From NCBI RefSeq assembly GCF_001591405.1, contig NZ_BCUV01000002.1, positions 62,001 to 126,000 of the forward strand: a stretch of DNA of 64,000 nucleotides, given 5' to 3'. The position numbers were made by a program, and so were the translations under genes. A model generated the notes under the pieces. That model did not search any database. It saw only the letters and a list, made by a program, of their open reading frames with translations, and had not been told where the DNA came from. Source of the DNA: Janibacter terrae NBRC 107853 (GTDB lineage: Bacteria > Actinomycetota > Actinomycetes > Actinomycetales > Dermatophilaceae). The stretch's first letter is position 1; the number at the start of each line of letters is the position of its first letter. Of this stretch, positions 50,172-58,573 are shown in pieces.

Positions 50172-51568
50172 GGCTCTCCTGACTGATCCGTGGGTCATTT
50201 CCGGCCTGGGAGGACGGGTCGGTGGCCGCCGAGGTTGAGCATGGCGAGGGCGATGAGGGCTTCGGGGGACTTGAAGCCGAAGGCGACGCGGGTGATGAGT
50301 CGGATCTTGGTGTTCACGGATTCGATGCGTCCGTTGGACAGGCCGTGCTCGATGGCGGCGAGGATCGAGGCCTTGTGCTTGACGATGCGGCGTTGGAGCT
50401 CGACGAAGGCGGGGATGCGGCAGCGTCGGGCCCAGCCGATCCAGCGTTCCAGGGCCGTCTCGGCCTCGTCGGCGGGTAGCTGGAAGACCAGGCGCAGTCC
50501 TTCCTTGAGCAGGTAGGCCCGGTGCAGGCGCGGGTCGGTCTTGGCGACCCAGGCGAGCTTGGCCTGCTGCCGGGTGGTGAGGTTCTCGGGGTTCTTCCAC
50601 AGCGCGTACCGGGCGTGCTTGAGCGCCTTGGCGTGCCCGCTGGCCCGCCCGGCCCGGCGCTGCCGGACGGCGCCGCGGGCTTCGTTCCACGCCTGGCGAC
50701 GGACCTCGTCCAGGGCGTCGGTGGCCCACTTGACGATGTGGAACGGATCGGCGCAGCGCACCGCGTTCGGGCACCGCTGGGCGACCACGGCGGCGATCCA
50801 GTCCGCCCCGTCGGCGCTGACGTGGGTGATCGCGGCGCACCGGTCGGGCCCGAGGGCCTCGAAGAACCTCGCCAGGGTGGGCTTGTCCCGGCCCGGGGCG
50901 GCCCAGACGAGCCGGCCGGTGTCGTGGTCGACCACGATCGTGAGGTAGCGGTGGCCCTTCTTGTAGGAGATCTCATCGATGCCGATCCGTCGCAGGCCGG
51001 CGAACCGGTCGCCGAGGGCCTCCACGTCGGTCCAGACCCGGGTGATGATCGCCCCGACGGTGCGCCAGGCGATGCGCATCAGCTCGGTGACCGCGGACTT
51101 GGAGCACTGCGTGGCCAGCCAGGCCACCTGCTCGTCGAAGACCAGGGTGTGGCCGGCCCCGTGCCTGGCCCACGGGACGGCGGCCACCGTGGGGCCGTGC
51201 TGGCGGCAGGCCACCCGCGGGGCGTCGGCCTCGAGGTAGACCTGCACCGTGCCCAGATCCAGGGCCCGCCACCGCCGCCGACCCTCGCCACGGTCGTACC
51301 CGGGCGACCTGCGCCCGCACCGTCCGCACCGGCCACGCACCCGAGCCCGGGGACGGACATGAGCCACCAGCAGCTGGTCGTCCTCATCGAACTCGATGTC
51401 CTCCACGACCGTCTTCTCGACGCCCAGCAAGGACCGCCATAGGCTTGCGTTCCGCACGCCGTTCTCCGCTCTTCAGGTAACTGACCTCAACAGCCAGAAA
51501 CCTAGGCAGAGAGCGGCGTGCCCTCGTCAACGGCTCGCCAGAACACCCACGGAAGCGTCAGGAGAGCC
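50172..51568 (-). mobile_element. complete ISL3-family insertion sequence
   Basis: 1397 bp bounded by inverted ends GGCTCTCCTGAC (left at 50172, right end reading inward from 51568); 21 of the first 24 bases of the two ends agree. Both flanks carry the 8-bp duplication TGATTTGC (50164-50171 and 51569-51576), the target-site size of ISL3 elements. One full transposase gene, minus strand. The intact ends and gene suggest recent insertion. Confidence 0.9.
50195..51457 (-). CDS. ISL3-family transposase
   Basis: 420 residues: N-terminal zinc finger (CGRCGRRSPGY and a following C-x-H), helix-turn-helix region (SKSAVTELMRIAWRTVGAIITR), and a DDE catalytic domain with DEISYKKGHRYLTIVVDHD, VSADGADWI, DPFHIVKWATDALDEVRR and the terminal GRIESVNTKIRLITR with the Glu. 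No internal stop or frameshift, so probably active. The stop codon lies at the very edge of the left terminal repeat. Confidence 0.95.
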   Translation of the reverse strand: MRNASLWRSLLGVEKTVVEDIEFDEDDQLLVAHVRPRARVRGRCGRCGRRSPGYDRGEGRRRWRALDLGTVQVYLEADAPRVACRQHGPTVAAVPWARHGAGHTLVFDEQVAWLATQCSKSAVTELMRIAWRTVGAIITRVWTDVEALGDRFAGLRRIGIDEISYKKGHRYLTIVVDHDTGRLVWAAPGRDKPTLARFFEALGPDRCAAITHVSADGADWIAAVVAQRCPNAVRCADPFHIVKWATDALDEVRRQAWNEARGAVRQRRAGRASGHAKALKHARYALWKNPENLTTRQQAKLAWVAKTDPRLHRAYLLKEGLRLVFQLPADEAETALERWIGWARRCRIPAFVELQRRIVKHKASILAAIEHGLSNGRIESVNTKIRLITRVAFGFKSPEALIALAMLNLGGHRPVLPGRK

Positions 51569-51576
51569 TGATTTGC

Positions 51577-51802
51577 GCCCCTGAGCGCTGAAGTGAAGCA
51601 GCAGCCGGCGGTGGCGGTGCTCGAAGAAGAGGGGGAGCAGCCGGGCCGCGAAGTGGTGGACCAGCGGTAGCCGCGGCTCGAAGCCGACGGCGTCGGTGAG
51701 CTGAGTGCCGGGGGGAGGCCCGTCCGCGCTCGCGACCCGTTGCCAGACCGCAGCCCGCGAGGCGGGGACCCGACACCACGTTGCGAACTCCCGGACGGCC
51801 AC
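51577..51802 (-). pseudogene. SRPBCC-family gene, internally deleted and cut by the IS
   Basis: The reading frame from GTG 51802 begins like a START-type protein (REFATWCRVPASRAAVWQRV) but jumps after about 28 residues to what should be the C-terminal part (TQLTDAVGFEPRLPLVHHF, then FFEHRHRRLLLHF). About 70-80 residues of the usual 150 are missing. The 3' end runs into the IS right end. The GTG start is one base after the flavin reductase stop, so the two were an operon. Confidence 0.65.
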
Positions 51803-51803
51803 G

Positions 51804-52391
51804 TCAGGGGCGCTCGGGCCGTCTCATGCGGACGACCTCGGGCGAGAGGCCCCACGCGTCATCGCCGAGGCGGGACATCGGGCGCAGCAGCTCGATGTCC
51901 GGGCGTCCGGCGACGAGCGCGTCGTCGGCGACGGTGATCGTGCGGACGTCCCCGAGGACGAGGTGGCTGTTGCCGAGCTTGATGCTCGAGTGGAGCGTGC
52001 ACTCGATGGAGACCGGGGAGTCCGCGACGCGGGGGACCGGGACGCTCTCGCTCGGTTCGAGCCGCACGCCGAGTGCCTCCGCCTCGTCCACGGTCGGGTC
52101 GAAGGGGGCGCTGCTCGCGTTGGCCACGTCGCGCAGGTCCTCGGTGACCAGGTTGACGACGAAGTGCCCGGTCGCGAGGACATTGCGCAGGGTGTCCTTG
52201 CGGCCGACGGAGACGAAGCTGATGACCGGCGGGCGCGCACAGGCGACGTTGAAGAAGGAGTGCGGTGCGAGGTTGCCGACCCCGTCGGTCCCGACGCTCG
52301 TGATCCACGCGATCGGCCGGGGCACCACGACGGAGGTGAGCAAGGCGTAGGCGTTGGTGTCCGGGTCGGTGGTGTCGAAGACCGTGCGCAT
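51804..52391 (-). CDS. flavin reductase-like FMN-binding protein
   Basis: 195 residues of the flavin reductase/split-barrel family: VVPRPIAWITSVGTDGVGNLAPHSFFNV near the N-terminus and GHFVVNLVTEDL. Members reduce FMN/FAD for partner monooxygenases or act on small substrates. Neighbours give no clear partner. Upstream TAGGCT lies 7 nt before ATG 52391. Confidence 0.85.
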   Translation of the reverse strand: MRTVFDTTDPDTNAYALLTSVVVPRPIAWITSVGTDGVGNLAPHSFFNVACARPPVISFVSVGRKDTLRNVLATGHFVVNLVTEDLRDVANASSAPFDPTVDEAEALGVRLEPSESVPVPRVADSPVSIECTLHSSIKLGNSHLVLGDVRTITVADDALVAGRPDIELLRPMSRLGDDAWGLSPEVVRMRRPERP

Positions 52392-52398
52392 GAGCGCC

Positions 52399-52404
52399 AG
52401 CCTA
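52399..52404 (-). promoter_or_regulatory. -10 box of the flavin reductase gene (leaderless type)
   Basis: TAGGCT on the minus strand, 7 nt before the ATG at 52391. Confidence 0.5.
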
Positions 52405-52455
52405 GGTTGTCCACAGGTGGCCGGTCATCGCCGCGCGGCGCGACGTGCGGCTGCC

Positions 52456-52461
52456 TACCTT
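52456..52461 (+). promoter_or_regulatory. -10 box of the DUF4328 gene (leaderless type)
   Basis: TACCTT ending 7 nt before ATG 52469. Confidence 0.5.
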
Positions 52462-52468
52462 CGACGGC

Positions 52469-53128
52469 ATGAGCACCCAACACGCACCCGTGCACCCCGC
52501 TGCGCAGCAACTCGCGCCGTCCGTACCGACCGGCCTCGCCACCGTGACGCAGGTCCTCACCGTCGCCCTGGCGGTGCTCATGCTCGTCCGAGCCGCGGCC
52601 ATGGTGGTCGCAGGAGGAGACCAGCAGGCGTGGGTCGGTGACCAGCCGTCGGCCGCGGTCACGGCCGTCGGCGCCCTGACGAGCCTGACCATGCTGGTCC
52701 AGCTGCTCGCCGGGGGCCTCGGCTGCGTCTGGCTGTACCTGCACGTCACCACCGCCCGTGCGCTCAACCCCGACGGCTGGCACGACCGCGCTCCCTGCTG
52801 GGCATTCCTGGGGTGGGTGGCCCCGATCGTCTCGCTGTGGTTCCCCTACCAGGTGGTCCGCGACGGGGCGGCGAGCGTCGGGGCGCCCACCCGCGTCGTC
52901 GGATGGTGGTGGGCGACGTGGCTCACCCTCCAGGTCGTCGTCGCCGGTGAGGCGGTCGCGGCCCTCCTCGTGGTCGACGACGCCACGCCCTTCATGGTCG
53001 CGACCATGGTCACCGCCCTGGGCACGGCGGTCAGCGGTGCGCTGTGGGTCCGCGTCGTCCGATCGATGACCGACGCTGCGACCCGGTGTGCGGTCGCCCG
53101 CGTCCCCACCCCTACGGTCGTGCCATGA
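52469..53128 (+). CDS. DUF4328 multi-pass membrane protein
   Basis: 219 residues with about five membrane spans. The central block RALNPDGWHDRAPCWAFLGWVAPIVSLWFPYQVV (about 100-135; W-x6-C-W-x3-GW pattern) is the DUF4328 signature. Function unknown. Its stop overlaps the start of the MhuD-like gene (ATGA). ATG 52469 is chosen because of the -10 box; GTG 52445 is in frame. Confidence 0.8.
   Translation: MSTQHAPVHPAAQQLAPSVPTGLATVTQVLTVALAVLMLVRAAAMVVAGGDQQAWVGDQPSAAVTAVGALTSLTMLVQLLAGGLGCVWLYLHVTTARALNPDGWHDRAPCWAFLGWVAPIVSLWFPYQVVRDGAASVGAPTRVVGWWWATWLTLQVVVAGEAVAALLVVDDATPFMVATMVTALGTAVSGALWVRVVRSMTDAATRCAVARVPTPTVVP
53113..53118 (+). promoter_or_regulatory. -10 box of the MhuD-like gene (leaderless type)
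   Basis: TACGGT ending 6 nt before ATG 53125, inside the end of the DUF4328 gene. Confidence 0.45.
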
Positions 53129-53436
53129 GCATCGTCAAGATCAACGCCATCAGCGTCCCCGAGCAGGCCCGCGAGGAGCTCGAGCGCCGCTTCGCAGCGC
53201 GGCAGGGCACCGTCGACCGGGCGCCCGGGTTCGAGGGCTTCCAGCTCCTGCGACCGACCGAAGGGGGCGACCGCTACTTCGTCGTCACCCGCTGGGCCGA
53301 CGAGGACTCCTTCGCGGCGTGGCGCGACGGCGACGCCCGCGCCGCGCACTCCGGGGAGGCGAAGCAGCCGGTGGCCACCGGCGCGGAGCTGCTCGGCTTC
53401 GACGTCGTCCTCGACGTCCCGGCTCCCGGAGCCTGA
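53125..53436 (+). CDS. mhuD: MhuD-like heme-degrading monooxygenase
   Basis: 103-residue dimeric ferredoxin-like (ABM-fold) protein with clear similarity to mycobacterial MhuD: IVKINAISVP, GFQLLRP and VATGAELL. The heme-site residues fall at exactly the same numbers: Asn7, Trp66 and His75. MhuD breaks down heme to release iron without carbon monoxide. In Mycobacterium tuberculosis it also lies close to clpC1, so this is conserved synteny. It ends 160 bases before clpC. Confidence 0.85.
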   Translation: MSIVKINAISVPEQAREELERRFAARQGTVDRAPGFEGFQLLRPTEGGDRYFVVTRWADEDSFAAWRDGDARAAHSGEAKQPVATGAELLGFDVVLDVPAPGA

Positions 53437-53444
53437 GGAGCGCG

Positions 53445-53461
53445 ATCCGCTGAGAGCGAAC
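53445..53461 (+). promoter_or_regulatory. ClgR-type operator upstream of clpC
   Basis: ATCCGC-N5-GCGAAC. The core CGCTGAGAGCGAAC fits the published actinobacterial ClgR pattern CGCYNANRGCGWWS. ClgR activates clp genes in Streptomyces, Corynebacterium and Mycobacterium, so clpC here is probably ClgR-dependent. A -10-like TAGCAT lies downstream at 53558. Confidence 0.6.
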
Positions 53462-53597
53462 ACGCGGCACCTCCCTTCGCCGCATGGAACAGGGGTGGGG
53501 ATGCCTGCGTTGTGCCCCGTGAAGCGCCACGCCCCGGGCTCAGGGGGCGGCGGCGGATAGCATCGAGGTCTGAGCACCACGTGAAGGGGAAGATCCC

Positions 53598-56117
53598 ATG
53601 TTCGAACGGTTCACCGACCGGGCCCGCCGGGTCGTCGTCCTCGCCCAGGAGGAGGCACGCCTCCTCAACCACAACTACATCGGCACCGAGCACATCCTGC
53701 TCGGCCTGATCCACGAGGGCGAAGGGGTCGCCAGCAAGGCCCTCGAGTCCCTCGGCGTCTCCCTCGACGCCGTGCGGGAGCAGGTCCAGGACATCATCGG
53801 TCCCGGCCAGCAGGCGCCCTCGGGGCACATCCCCTTCACCCCGCGCGCCAAGAAGGTCCTCGAGCTCTCGCTGCGCGAGGCCCTCCAGCTCGGCCACAAC
53901 TACATCGGCACGGAGCACATCCTGCTCGGCCTCATCCGTGAGGGCGAAGGGGTGGCCGCGCAGGTCCTCGTCAAGCTCGGCGCGGACCTCGGTCGCGTGC
54001 GCCAGACGGTCATCCAGCTCATCTCCGGCTACCAGGGCGGCAAGGAGGGGCAGGGCGCGGGCGTCGGCGCCGGCGCCGGTCCCGCCGAGGGGCAGCCGGC
54101 CGGCTCCCTCGTGCTCGACCAGTTCGGTCGCAACCTGACCCAGGCAGCCCGCGAGGGACAGCTCGACCCGGTCATCGGGCGCGAGCAGGAGATCGAGCGC
54201 GTCATGCAGGTGCTCTCGCGACGCACCAAGAACAACCCGGTCCTGATCGGTGAGCCCGGCGTCGGCAAGTCGGCCGTCGTCGAGGGCCTCGCCCAGGACA
54301 TCGTCGACGACAACGTGCCCGAGCCGCTGCGCGACAAGCAGCTGTACACGCTCGACCTCGGCTCGCTCGTCGCCGGCAGCCGCTACCGCGGTGACTTCGA
54401 GGAGCGCCTGAAGAAGGTGCTCAAGGAGATCAAGACCCGCGGCGACATCATCCTCTTCATCGACGAGATCCACACCCTCGTGGGTGCGGGTGCCGCCGAG
54501 GGCGCGATCGACGCCGCGAGCATCCTCAAGCCGATGCTCGCGCGCGGTGAGCTGCAGACCATCGGCGCGACGACGCTCGAGGAGTACCGCAAGCACATCG
54601 AGAAGGACTCGGCGCTCGAGCGTCGCTTCCAGCCGATCCAGGTCGCCGAGCCCTCGCTGGCCCACGCCATCGAGATGCTCAAGGGCCTGCGGGACCGCTA
54701 CGAGGCCCACCACAAGGTCACCATCACCGACGCGGCGATCGTCGCGGCCGTCACGATGGCCGACCGGTACGTCAACGACCGCTTCCTCCCGGACAAGGCG
54801 ATCGACCTCATCGACGAGGCCGGCGCGCGCCTGCGCATCCGTCGGATGACCGCGCCGCCGGAGCTGAAGGAGTTCGACGAGAAGATCGCCAAGGTCCGCC
54901 TCGAGAAGGAGTCGGCCATCGACGGCCAGGACTTCGAGAAGGCGGCCGGTCTGCGCGACGACGAGAAGAACCTGCTCAACGAGAAGGCCAAGCGCGAGGC
55001 GGAGTGGAAGGCCGGAGACATGGACATCGTCGCCGAGGTCGACGAGGAGCTGATCGCCGAGGTGCTCGCCGCCTCGACCGGCATCCCCGTCTTCAAGCTC
55101 TCCGAGGAGGAGTCGACCCGACTGCTCAACATGGAAGCCGAGCTGCACAAGCGCGTCGTGGGCAACGACGACGCGATCAAGGCGCTCTCGCAGGCCATCC
55201 GTCGCACCCGCGCCGGCCTGAAGGACCCGCGTCGTCCGGGCGGCTCGTTCATCTTCGCCGGTCCGACCGGTGTCGGTAAGACCGAGCTGGCCAAGGCCCT
55301 CGCGGAGTTCCTCTTCGGTGACGAGGACAGCCTCATCACGCTCGACATGTCCGAGTACTCCGAGAAGCACACGGTCAGCCGTCTCTTCGGCTCGCCCCCC
55401 GGCTACGTCGGCTACGACGAGGGTGGCCAGCTGACGGAGAAGGTGCGCCGCAAGCCCTTCTCGGTGGTCCTCTTCGACGAGGTCGAGAAGGCCCACCCGG
55501 AGATCTTCAACTCGCTGCTGCAGGTGCTCGAGGACGGCCGCCTCACCGACTCCCAGGGTCGGATGGTCGACTTCAAGAACACGGTCATCATCATGACGAC
55601 CAACCTCGGCACCCGGGACATCTCCAAGGGCTCGCTGGGCTTCACCTCGGGCAACGACCAGCGGTCCAGCTACGAACGGATGAAGGCCAAGGTCACCGAC
55701 GAGCTGAAGAACCACTTCCGCCCGGAGTTCCTCAACCGCGTGGACGACACCATCGTCTTCCCGCAGCTGAGCCCGGAGGAGATCGTCCAGATCGTCGACC
55801 TGGAGCTGGCCAAGCTCGACAAGCGGCTCAAGGACAAGGACATGGGCCTGGAGCTCACGACCGAGGCCAAGGAGCTGCTCGCCAAGCGCGGCTACGACCC
55901 GGTGCTCGGCGCCCGTCCGCTCAAGCGCACGATCCAGCGCGAGATCGAGGACGTGCTCTCGGAGAAGATCCTCTTCGGCGAGCTGGTCTCCGGCGACATC
56001 GTCGCGGTCGGCGTCGAGGGCGAGGGCAAGGAAGCCGTCTTCACCTTCACCGGTGCCCACAAGCCGGGCGAGCTCGACGTCCCCCTCGTGCAGGCGGGCG
56101 ACGGCTCCGGCGACTGA
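53598..56117 (+). CDS. clpC: ClpC AAA+ unfoldase of the Clp protease
   Basis: 839 residues: two N-terminal Clp repeats (1-145, each with [14 protein letters not shown]), first AAA+ domain with Walker A GEPGVGKS and Walker B ILFIDEIH, a UVR-type coiled segment (about 420-460), second AAA+ domain with [16 protein letters not shown], and a C-terminal domain. The LGF tripeptide in GSLGFTSGN is the ClpP-docking loop. Delivers substrates to ClpP1P2. Normally next to lsr2; here displaced from it. Two copies of the CGAAGGGG motif lie in the N-terminal repeats. Confidence 0.97.
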   Translation: MFERFTDRARRVVVLAQEEARLLNHNYIGTEHILLGLIHEGEGVASKALESLGVSLDAVREQVQDIIGPGQQAPSGHIPFTPRAKKVLELSLREALQLGHNYIGTEHILLGLIREGEGVAAQVLVKLGADLGRVRQTVIQLISGYQGGKEGQGAGVGAGAGPAEGQPAGSLVLDQFGRNLTQAAREGQLDPVIGREQEIERVMQVLSRRTKNNPVLIGEPGVGKSAVVEGLAQDIVDDNVPEPLRDKQLYTLDLGSLVAGSRYRGDFEERLKKVLKEIKTRGDIILFIDEIHTLVGAGAAEGAIDAASILKPMLARGELQTIGATTLEEYRKHIEKDSALERRFQPIQVAEPSLAHAIEMLKGLRDRYEAHHKVTITDAAIVAAVTMADRYVNDRFLPDKAIDLIDEAGARLRIRRMTAPPELKEFDEKIAKVRLEKESAIDGQDFEKAAGLRDDEKNLLNEKAKREAEWKAGDMDIVAEVDEELIAEVLAASTGIPVFKLSEEESTRLLNMEAELHKRVVGNDDAIKALSQAIRRTRAGLKDPRRPGGSFIFAGPTGVGKTELAKALAEFLFGDEDSLITLDMSEYSEKHTVSRLFGSPPGYVGYDEGGQLTEKVRRKPFSVVLFDEVEKAHPEIFNSLLQVLEDGRLTDSQGRMVDFKNTVIIMTTNLGTRDISKGSLGFTSGNDQRSSYERMKAKVTDELKNHFRPEFLNRVDDTIVFPQLSPEEIVQIVDLELAKLDKRLKDKDMGLELTTEAKELLAKRGYDPVLGARPLKRTIQREIEDVLSEKILFGELVSGDIVAVGVEGEGKEAVFTFTGAHKPGELDVPLVQAGDGSGD

Positions 56118-56131
56118 GCCACGATGACGAG

Positions 56132-56163
56132 GGGAGGGCCCCGCCAGCTGGCGGGGCCCTCCC
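56132..56163 (+). terminator. strong hairpin terminator after clpC
   Basis: A perfect 16-bp stem, arms starting GGGAGGGCCCCG and ending CGGGGCCCTCCC, beginning 14 bases after the clpC stop and followed by TTCGT. It also faces the convergent TIGR03086 gene. Confidence 0.8.
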
Positions 56164-56187
56164 TTCGTCGTGCCCGGTCGCACGTCC

Positions 56188-56769
56188 TCAGGCCGGAGGT
56201 GACCACCTGGGGTCGCGGCCGATGAAGGCGAAGAAGCGCTCCTGCACCGTGGCGTCCGGCGGGAGCGGCTGAGCCTGCCCGAACTGCCCGGACCCTCGGA
56301 TCATCTCCGCCTGCGCGGACATCCCCGCGAGCGCGCCGGCGATGAAGTCCTCGTCGAGCCGGTCGTCCTGCCTCGTGGCCCGGGCGAGGTCCCAGGTGTG
56401 GAAGACGACGTCACTGGTGAAGAGCTGGTCGAGCATCACCGGCAGCGCCAGCTCCCCGATGCGCTCGTGGGAGAAGGTGATCGACGCGCTCCGCGGGTCT
56501 GCCAGGAGCTCGCGGACCTGGGCGTCGGTCCGAGACCACGCGCCGACCGGGTCCTCGTCCGCCGAGGGCACCGGGTCGAGGACGACCGGGCTCCCCGACG
56601 ACACGAGCGCCGGCAGCCATGTCGTGAGGTGCCCGACGACGTCGCGGGCCCGCCACTCGACGACCGGGGTGGGGGCGTCCCAGTCACGGGTGCCGGCCAC
56701 CCGCTCGGAGAAGGTGCCCGCCGCGGACCGGTAGCGGTCCGCGACGGACATGCTGGTCAGCGAGGTCAC
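56188..56769 (-). CDS. TIGR03086-like maleylpyruvate isomerase/DinB-fold protein
   Basis: 193 residues: VVEWRARDVVGHLTTWLP (metal-site His) early and LFTSDVVFHTWDLARATRQD later are the mycothiol-dependent/DinB-like signatures of this actinobacterial family, where His residues bind a metal. Function unknown. GTG 56769 overlaps the stop of the SRPBCC gene (GTGA), third gene of an ArsR-led operon. Confidence 0.75.
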   Translation of the reverse strand: MTSLTSMSVADRYRSAAGTFSERVAGTRDWDAPTPVVEWRARDVVGHLTTWLPALVSSGSPVVLDPVPSADEDPVGAWSRTDAQVRELLADPRSASITFSHERIGELALPVMLDQLFTSDVVFHTWDLARATRQDDRLDEDFIAGALAGMSAQAEMIRGSGQFGQAQPLPPDATVQERFFAFIGRDPRWSPPA

Positions 56770-57278
56770 GCGACCTCTCCGGCCTCGAGCAGGCGGTCGA
56801 GCGCGGCGTAGCCCTCGTGGACGCCGAGCTCCATGCCGGAGGCGAGCATCATCTCGCGGGCCTCGAAGGTGGCGACGAGCGAGTGGCCGTGCAGACGCGT
56901 CCAGCCGTCGCCGAGGTCCTCGAAGGTCATCGTCTCGAGCGAGACCCCCTCCGGGAACCCCTCGAAGGTGAAGGTCTGGACGATCCGCTCGGGGGAGACC
57001 TCGTGGAAGCTGCCGTGGAAGCCGTACTCCTCGTCCCCGCGGGTGTTGAGGAAGCGGTAGCTGCCGCCGGTGCGGGCGTCCCAGTGGTCGATGACGGTGC
57101 CCACGGAGTCGGGGCCGACCCACCTCGCGAAGACCGCGGGGTCGGTGTGGGCCGTCACGAGCTGCGCCGGGGTGGCCCGGAAGTCCCGCGTGATGCGGAT
57201 GACGGGGACCTCGGGGTCGGCCTCGATGGTGGCGGTGGTGATGTGGTCGGTCGTGGTGTGATCGGTGGTCTGGTCCAT
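56766..57278 (-). CDS. AHSA1/SRPBCC-family protein
   Basis: 170 residues: an N-terminal Thr/His/Asp-rich stretch, then the START-like core with ITRDFRATPAQLVTAHTDPAVFARWVGP and GSYRFLNTRGDEEYGFHGSFHEV, the usual AHSA1 pattern. Such proteins next to ArsR regulators are common and of unknown ligand. ATG 57278 is preferred; 11 bases separate it from the ArsR gene. Confidence 0.8.
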   Translation of the reverse strand: MDQTTDHTTTDHITTATIEADPEVPVIRITRDFRATPAQLVTAHTDPAVFARWVGPDSVGTVIDHWDARTGGSYRFLNTRGDEEYGFHGSFHEVSPERIVQTFTFEGFPEGVSLETMTFEDLGDGWTRLHGHSLVATFEAREMMLASGMELGVHEGYAALDRLLEAGEVA

Positions 57279-57289
57279 GGTCCTGCTCC

Positions 57290-57661
57290 TCAGGTGTCGT
57301 GCGGGCCGGCCTGCGTGCCGGACGAAGGGAGGTCCGCCAGGACCTCCTCGAGGCGGGCCATGCGTGCCTCGGCCCGTCGTCGGTGGCGCTCGATCCAGTC
57401 GGTCATCAGGCCGAGGGCCCCTCGCTCGAGGTGGACCGGGCGTCGTTGGGCCTCCCTGCGCCGGGTGACGAGCCCGGCGTCCTCCAGCACCTTCAGGTGC
57501 TTGCTCACGGCCTGGAGGCTGACGTCGTAGGGGGCGGCGAGGTCGGAGACGGTGGCGTCCCCGACGGTGAGCCGGGCGACGATGTCGCGTCGGGTCGGGT
57601 CGGCGAGCGCCGCGAAGGCCTTGGACAGCTGGTCCTGCGTCGGGTCCGGCACGACGGTCAC
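57290..57661 (-). CDS. ArsR-family regulator
   Basis: 123 residues with a winged helix: ALADPTRRDIVARL, then VSDLAAPYDVSLQAVSKHLKVLEDAGLV, and a wing RRREAQRRPVHL. No Cys/His metal site, as is typical of the ArsR proteins paired with SRPBCC genes. It heads the operon and lies 6 bp from a perfect 16-bp palindrome that is its likely operator. Confidence 0.85.
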   Translation of the reverse strand: MTVVPDPTQDQLSKAFAALADPTRRDIVARLTVGDATVSDLAAPYDVSLQAVSKHLKVLEDAGLVTRRREAQRRPVHLERGALGLMTDWIERHRRRAEARMARLEEVLADLPSSGTQAGPHDT

Positions 57662-57667
57662 CTCTAA

Positions 57668-57683
57668 TCAACCAATTGGTTGA
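57668..57683. promoter_or_regulatory. 16-bp palindromic operator of the ArsR operon
   Basis: TCAACCAATTGGTTGA, a perfect palindrome 6 bp before the ArsR start. The AT-rich setting in GC-rich DNA and the distance suggest autoregulation. Confidence 0.7.
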
Positions 57684-57727
57684 ATACAAGGTTAGGCCTG
57701 TCGGCCGACGGACGTCAAGGGTGCCTC

Positions 57728-58390
57728 TCAGAGGCGGGTGCGCATGGCCTTCATCTGGTCGATCTGCTTGCTCTGGGTGACCGAGATGTCATCGCCGAGC
57801 TCGCTGGTCCGCTCGTCGGCCCCCTTCTCCCCCAAGGTCGTGCACATCGACAGGGCGCCCTGGTGGTGCTTGATCATCAGGTCGAGGTACAGGCGGTCGG
57901 CGGCGGCCCCCTTCGCCTCGCCGAGCTCGTCGAGCTGTGCCTGCGTCGCCATCCCCGGCATGTCCGCGTGCTGGCCGTGACCGGTGTGGGCGCCCGGGTT
58001 GGTCGCCTGGATCGGCACCTTCTCGCCCCAGGCCCGCAGCGTGGTCGCCATGCCCTTCATCTCCGGCTTCTGCTCCGCCTTGATGCGCTCGGCCATCTTC
58101 TTCACCCGTGCGTCCTGCAGGTCGCCGCCCACCAGCTCGCTCATGACGACCGCCTGCGCGTGGTGGACGACCATGTCCTGCAGGAACTCCACGTCCGCCG
58201 CGTTGTGGCCCGACGTGGGCGTCGCCACCGCCGACGTGCCGGAGAGCGAGGCGTTGGGCTCACCGGGGGTGCCCGGCTGGAGCACCGGCGCGTCCGGGGA
58301 GGTGGCCGTGCCCTGCGGTGACCCGTCCGAGGCGCACGCTCCCAGTCCCAGGGTGGCCACGAGGACGAAGGGGGCGAGGCGGCGGATCAT
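57728..58390 (-). CDS. DUF305 lipoprotein
   Basis: 220 residues: signal peptide with lipobox LGAC, low-complexity linker, then a four-helix ferritin-like DUF305 domain with two HH motifs (DMVVHHAQAVVMS and LMIKHHQGALSM) and many Met residues. The family is linked to copper or other metal handling in the envelope. ATG 58390 is chosen since it gives a proper signal peptide. Divergent from the LVIVD protein gene, a pairing that fits a joint extracytoplasmic role. Confidence 0.85.
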   Translation of the reverse strand: MIRRLAPFVLVATLGLGACASDGSPQGTATSPDAPVLQPGTPGEPNASLSGTSAVATPTSGHNAADVEFLQDMVVHHAQAVVMSELVGGDLQDARVKKMAERIKAEQKPEMKGMATTLRAWGEKVPIQATNPGAHTGHGQHADMPGMATQAQLDELGEAKGAAADRLYLDLMIKHHQGALSMCTTLGEKGADERTSELGDDISVTQSKQIDQMKAMRTRL

Positions 58391-58573
58391 CTGCCCGACG
58401 GTATCCCTCTTCGTCCGTGCTCGACGGGCGAACGGGTGACGACGCGGCGAGCTGACCAAGACCTGACCAACTCCGGGCAGTGACCGGGGTCACCAGGTCC
58501 CCGTGGCGCGGGAGGCTGGGCGGATCCCGCGCGGGGCACACCCGTCCCCGCCGGAAGCCACCTGGGAGGACAC

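Noticed and set aside
53274-56183. A 969-codon open frame opposite clpC (and similar long frames opposite the Mo subunit, nadB and the ABC/lysS region)
   Set aside because: Long antisense frames are expected in high-GC DNA; the sequences are low-complexity mirror images of real genes.
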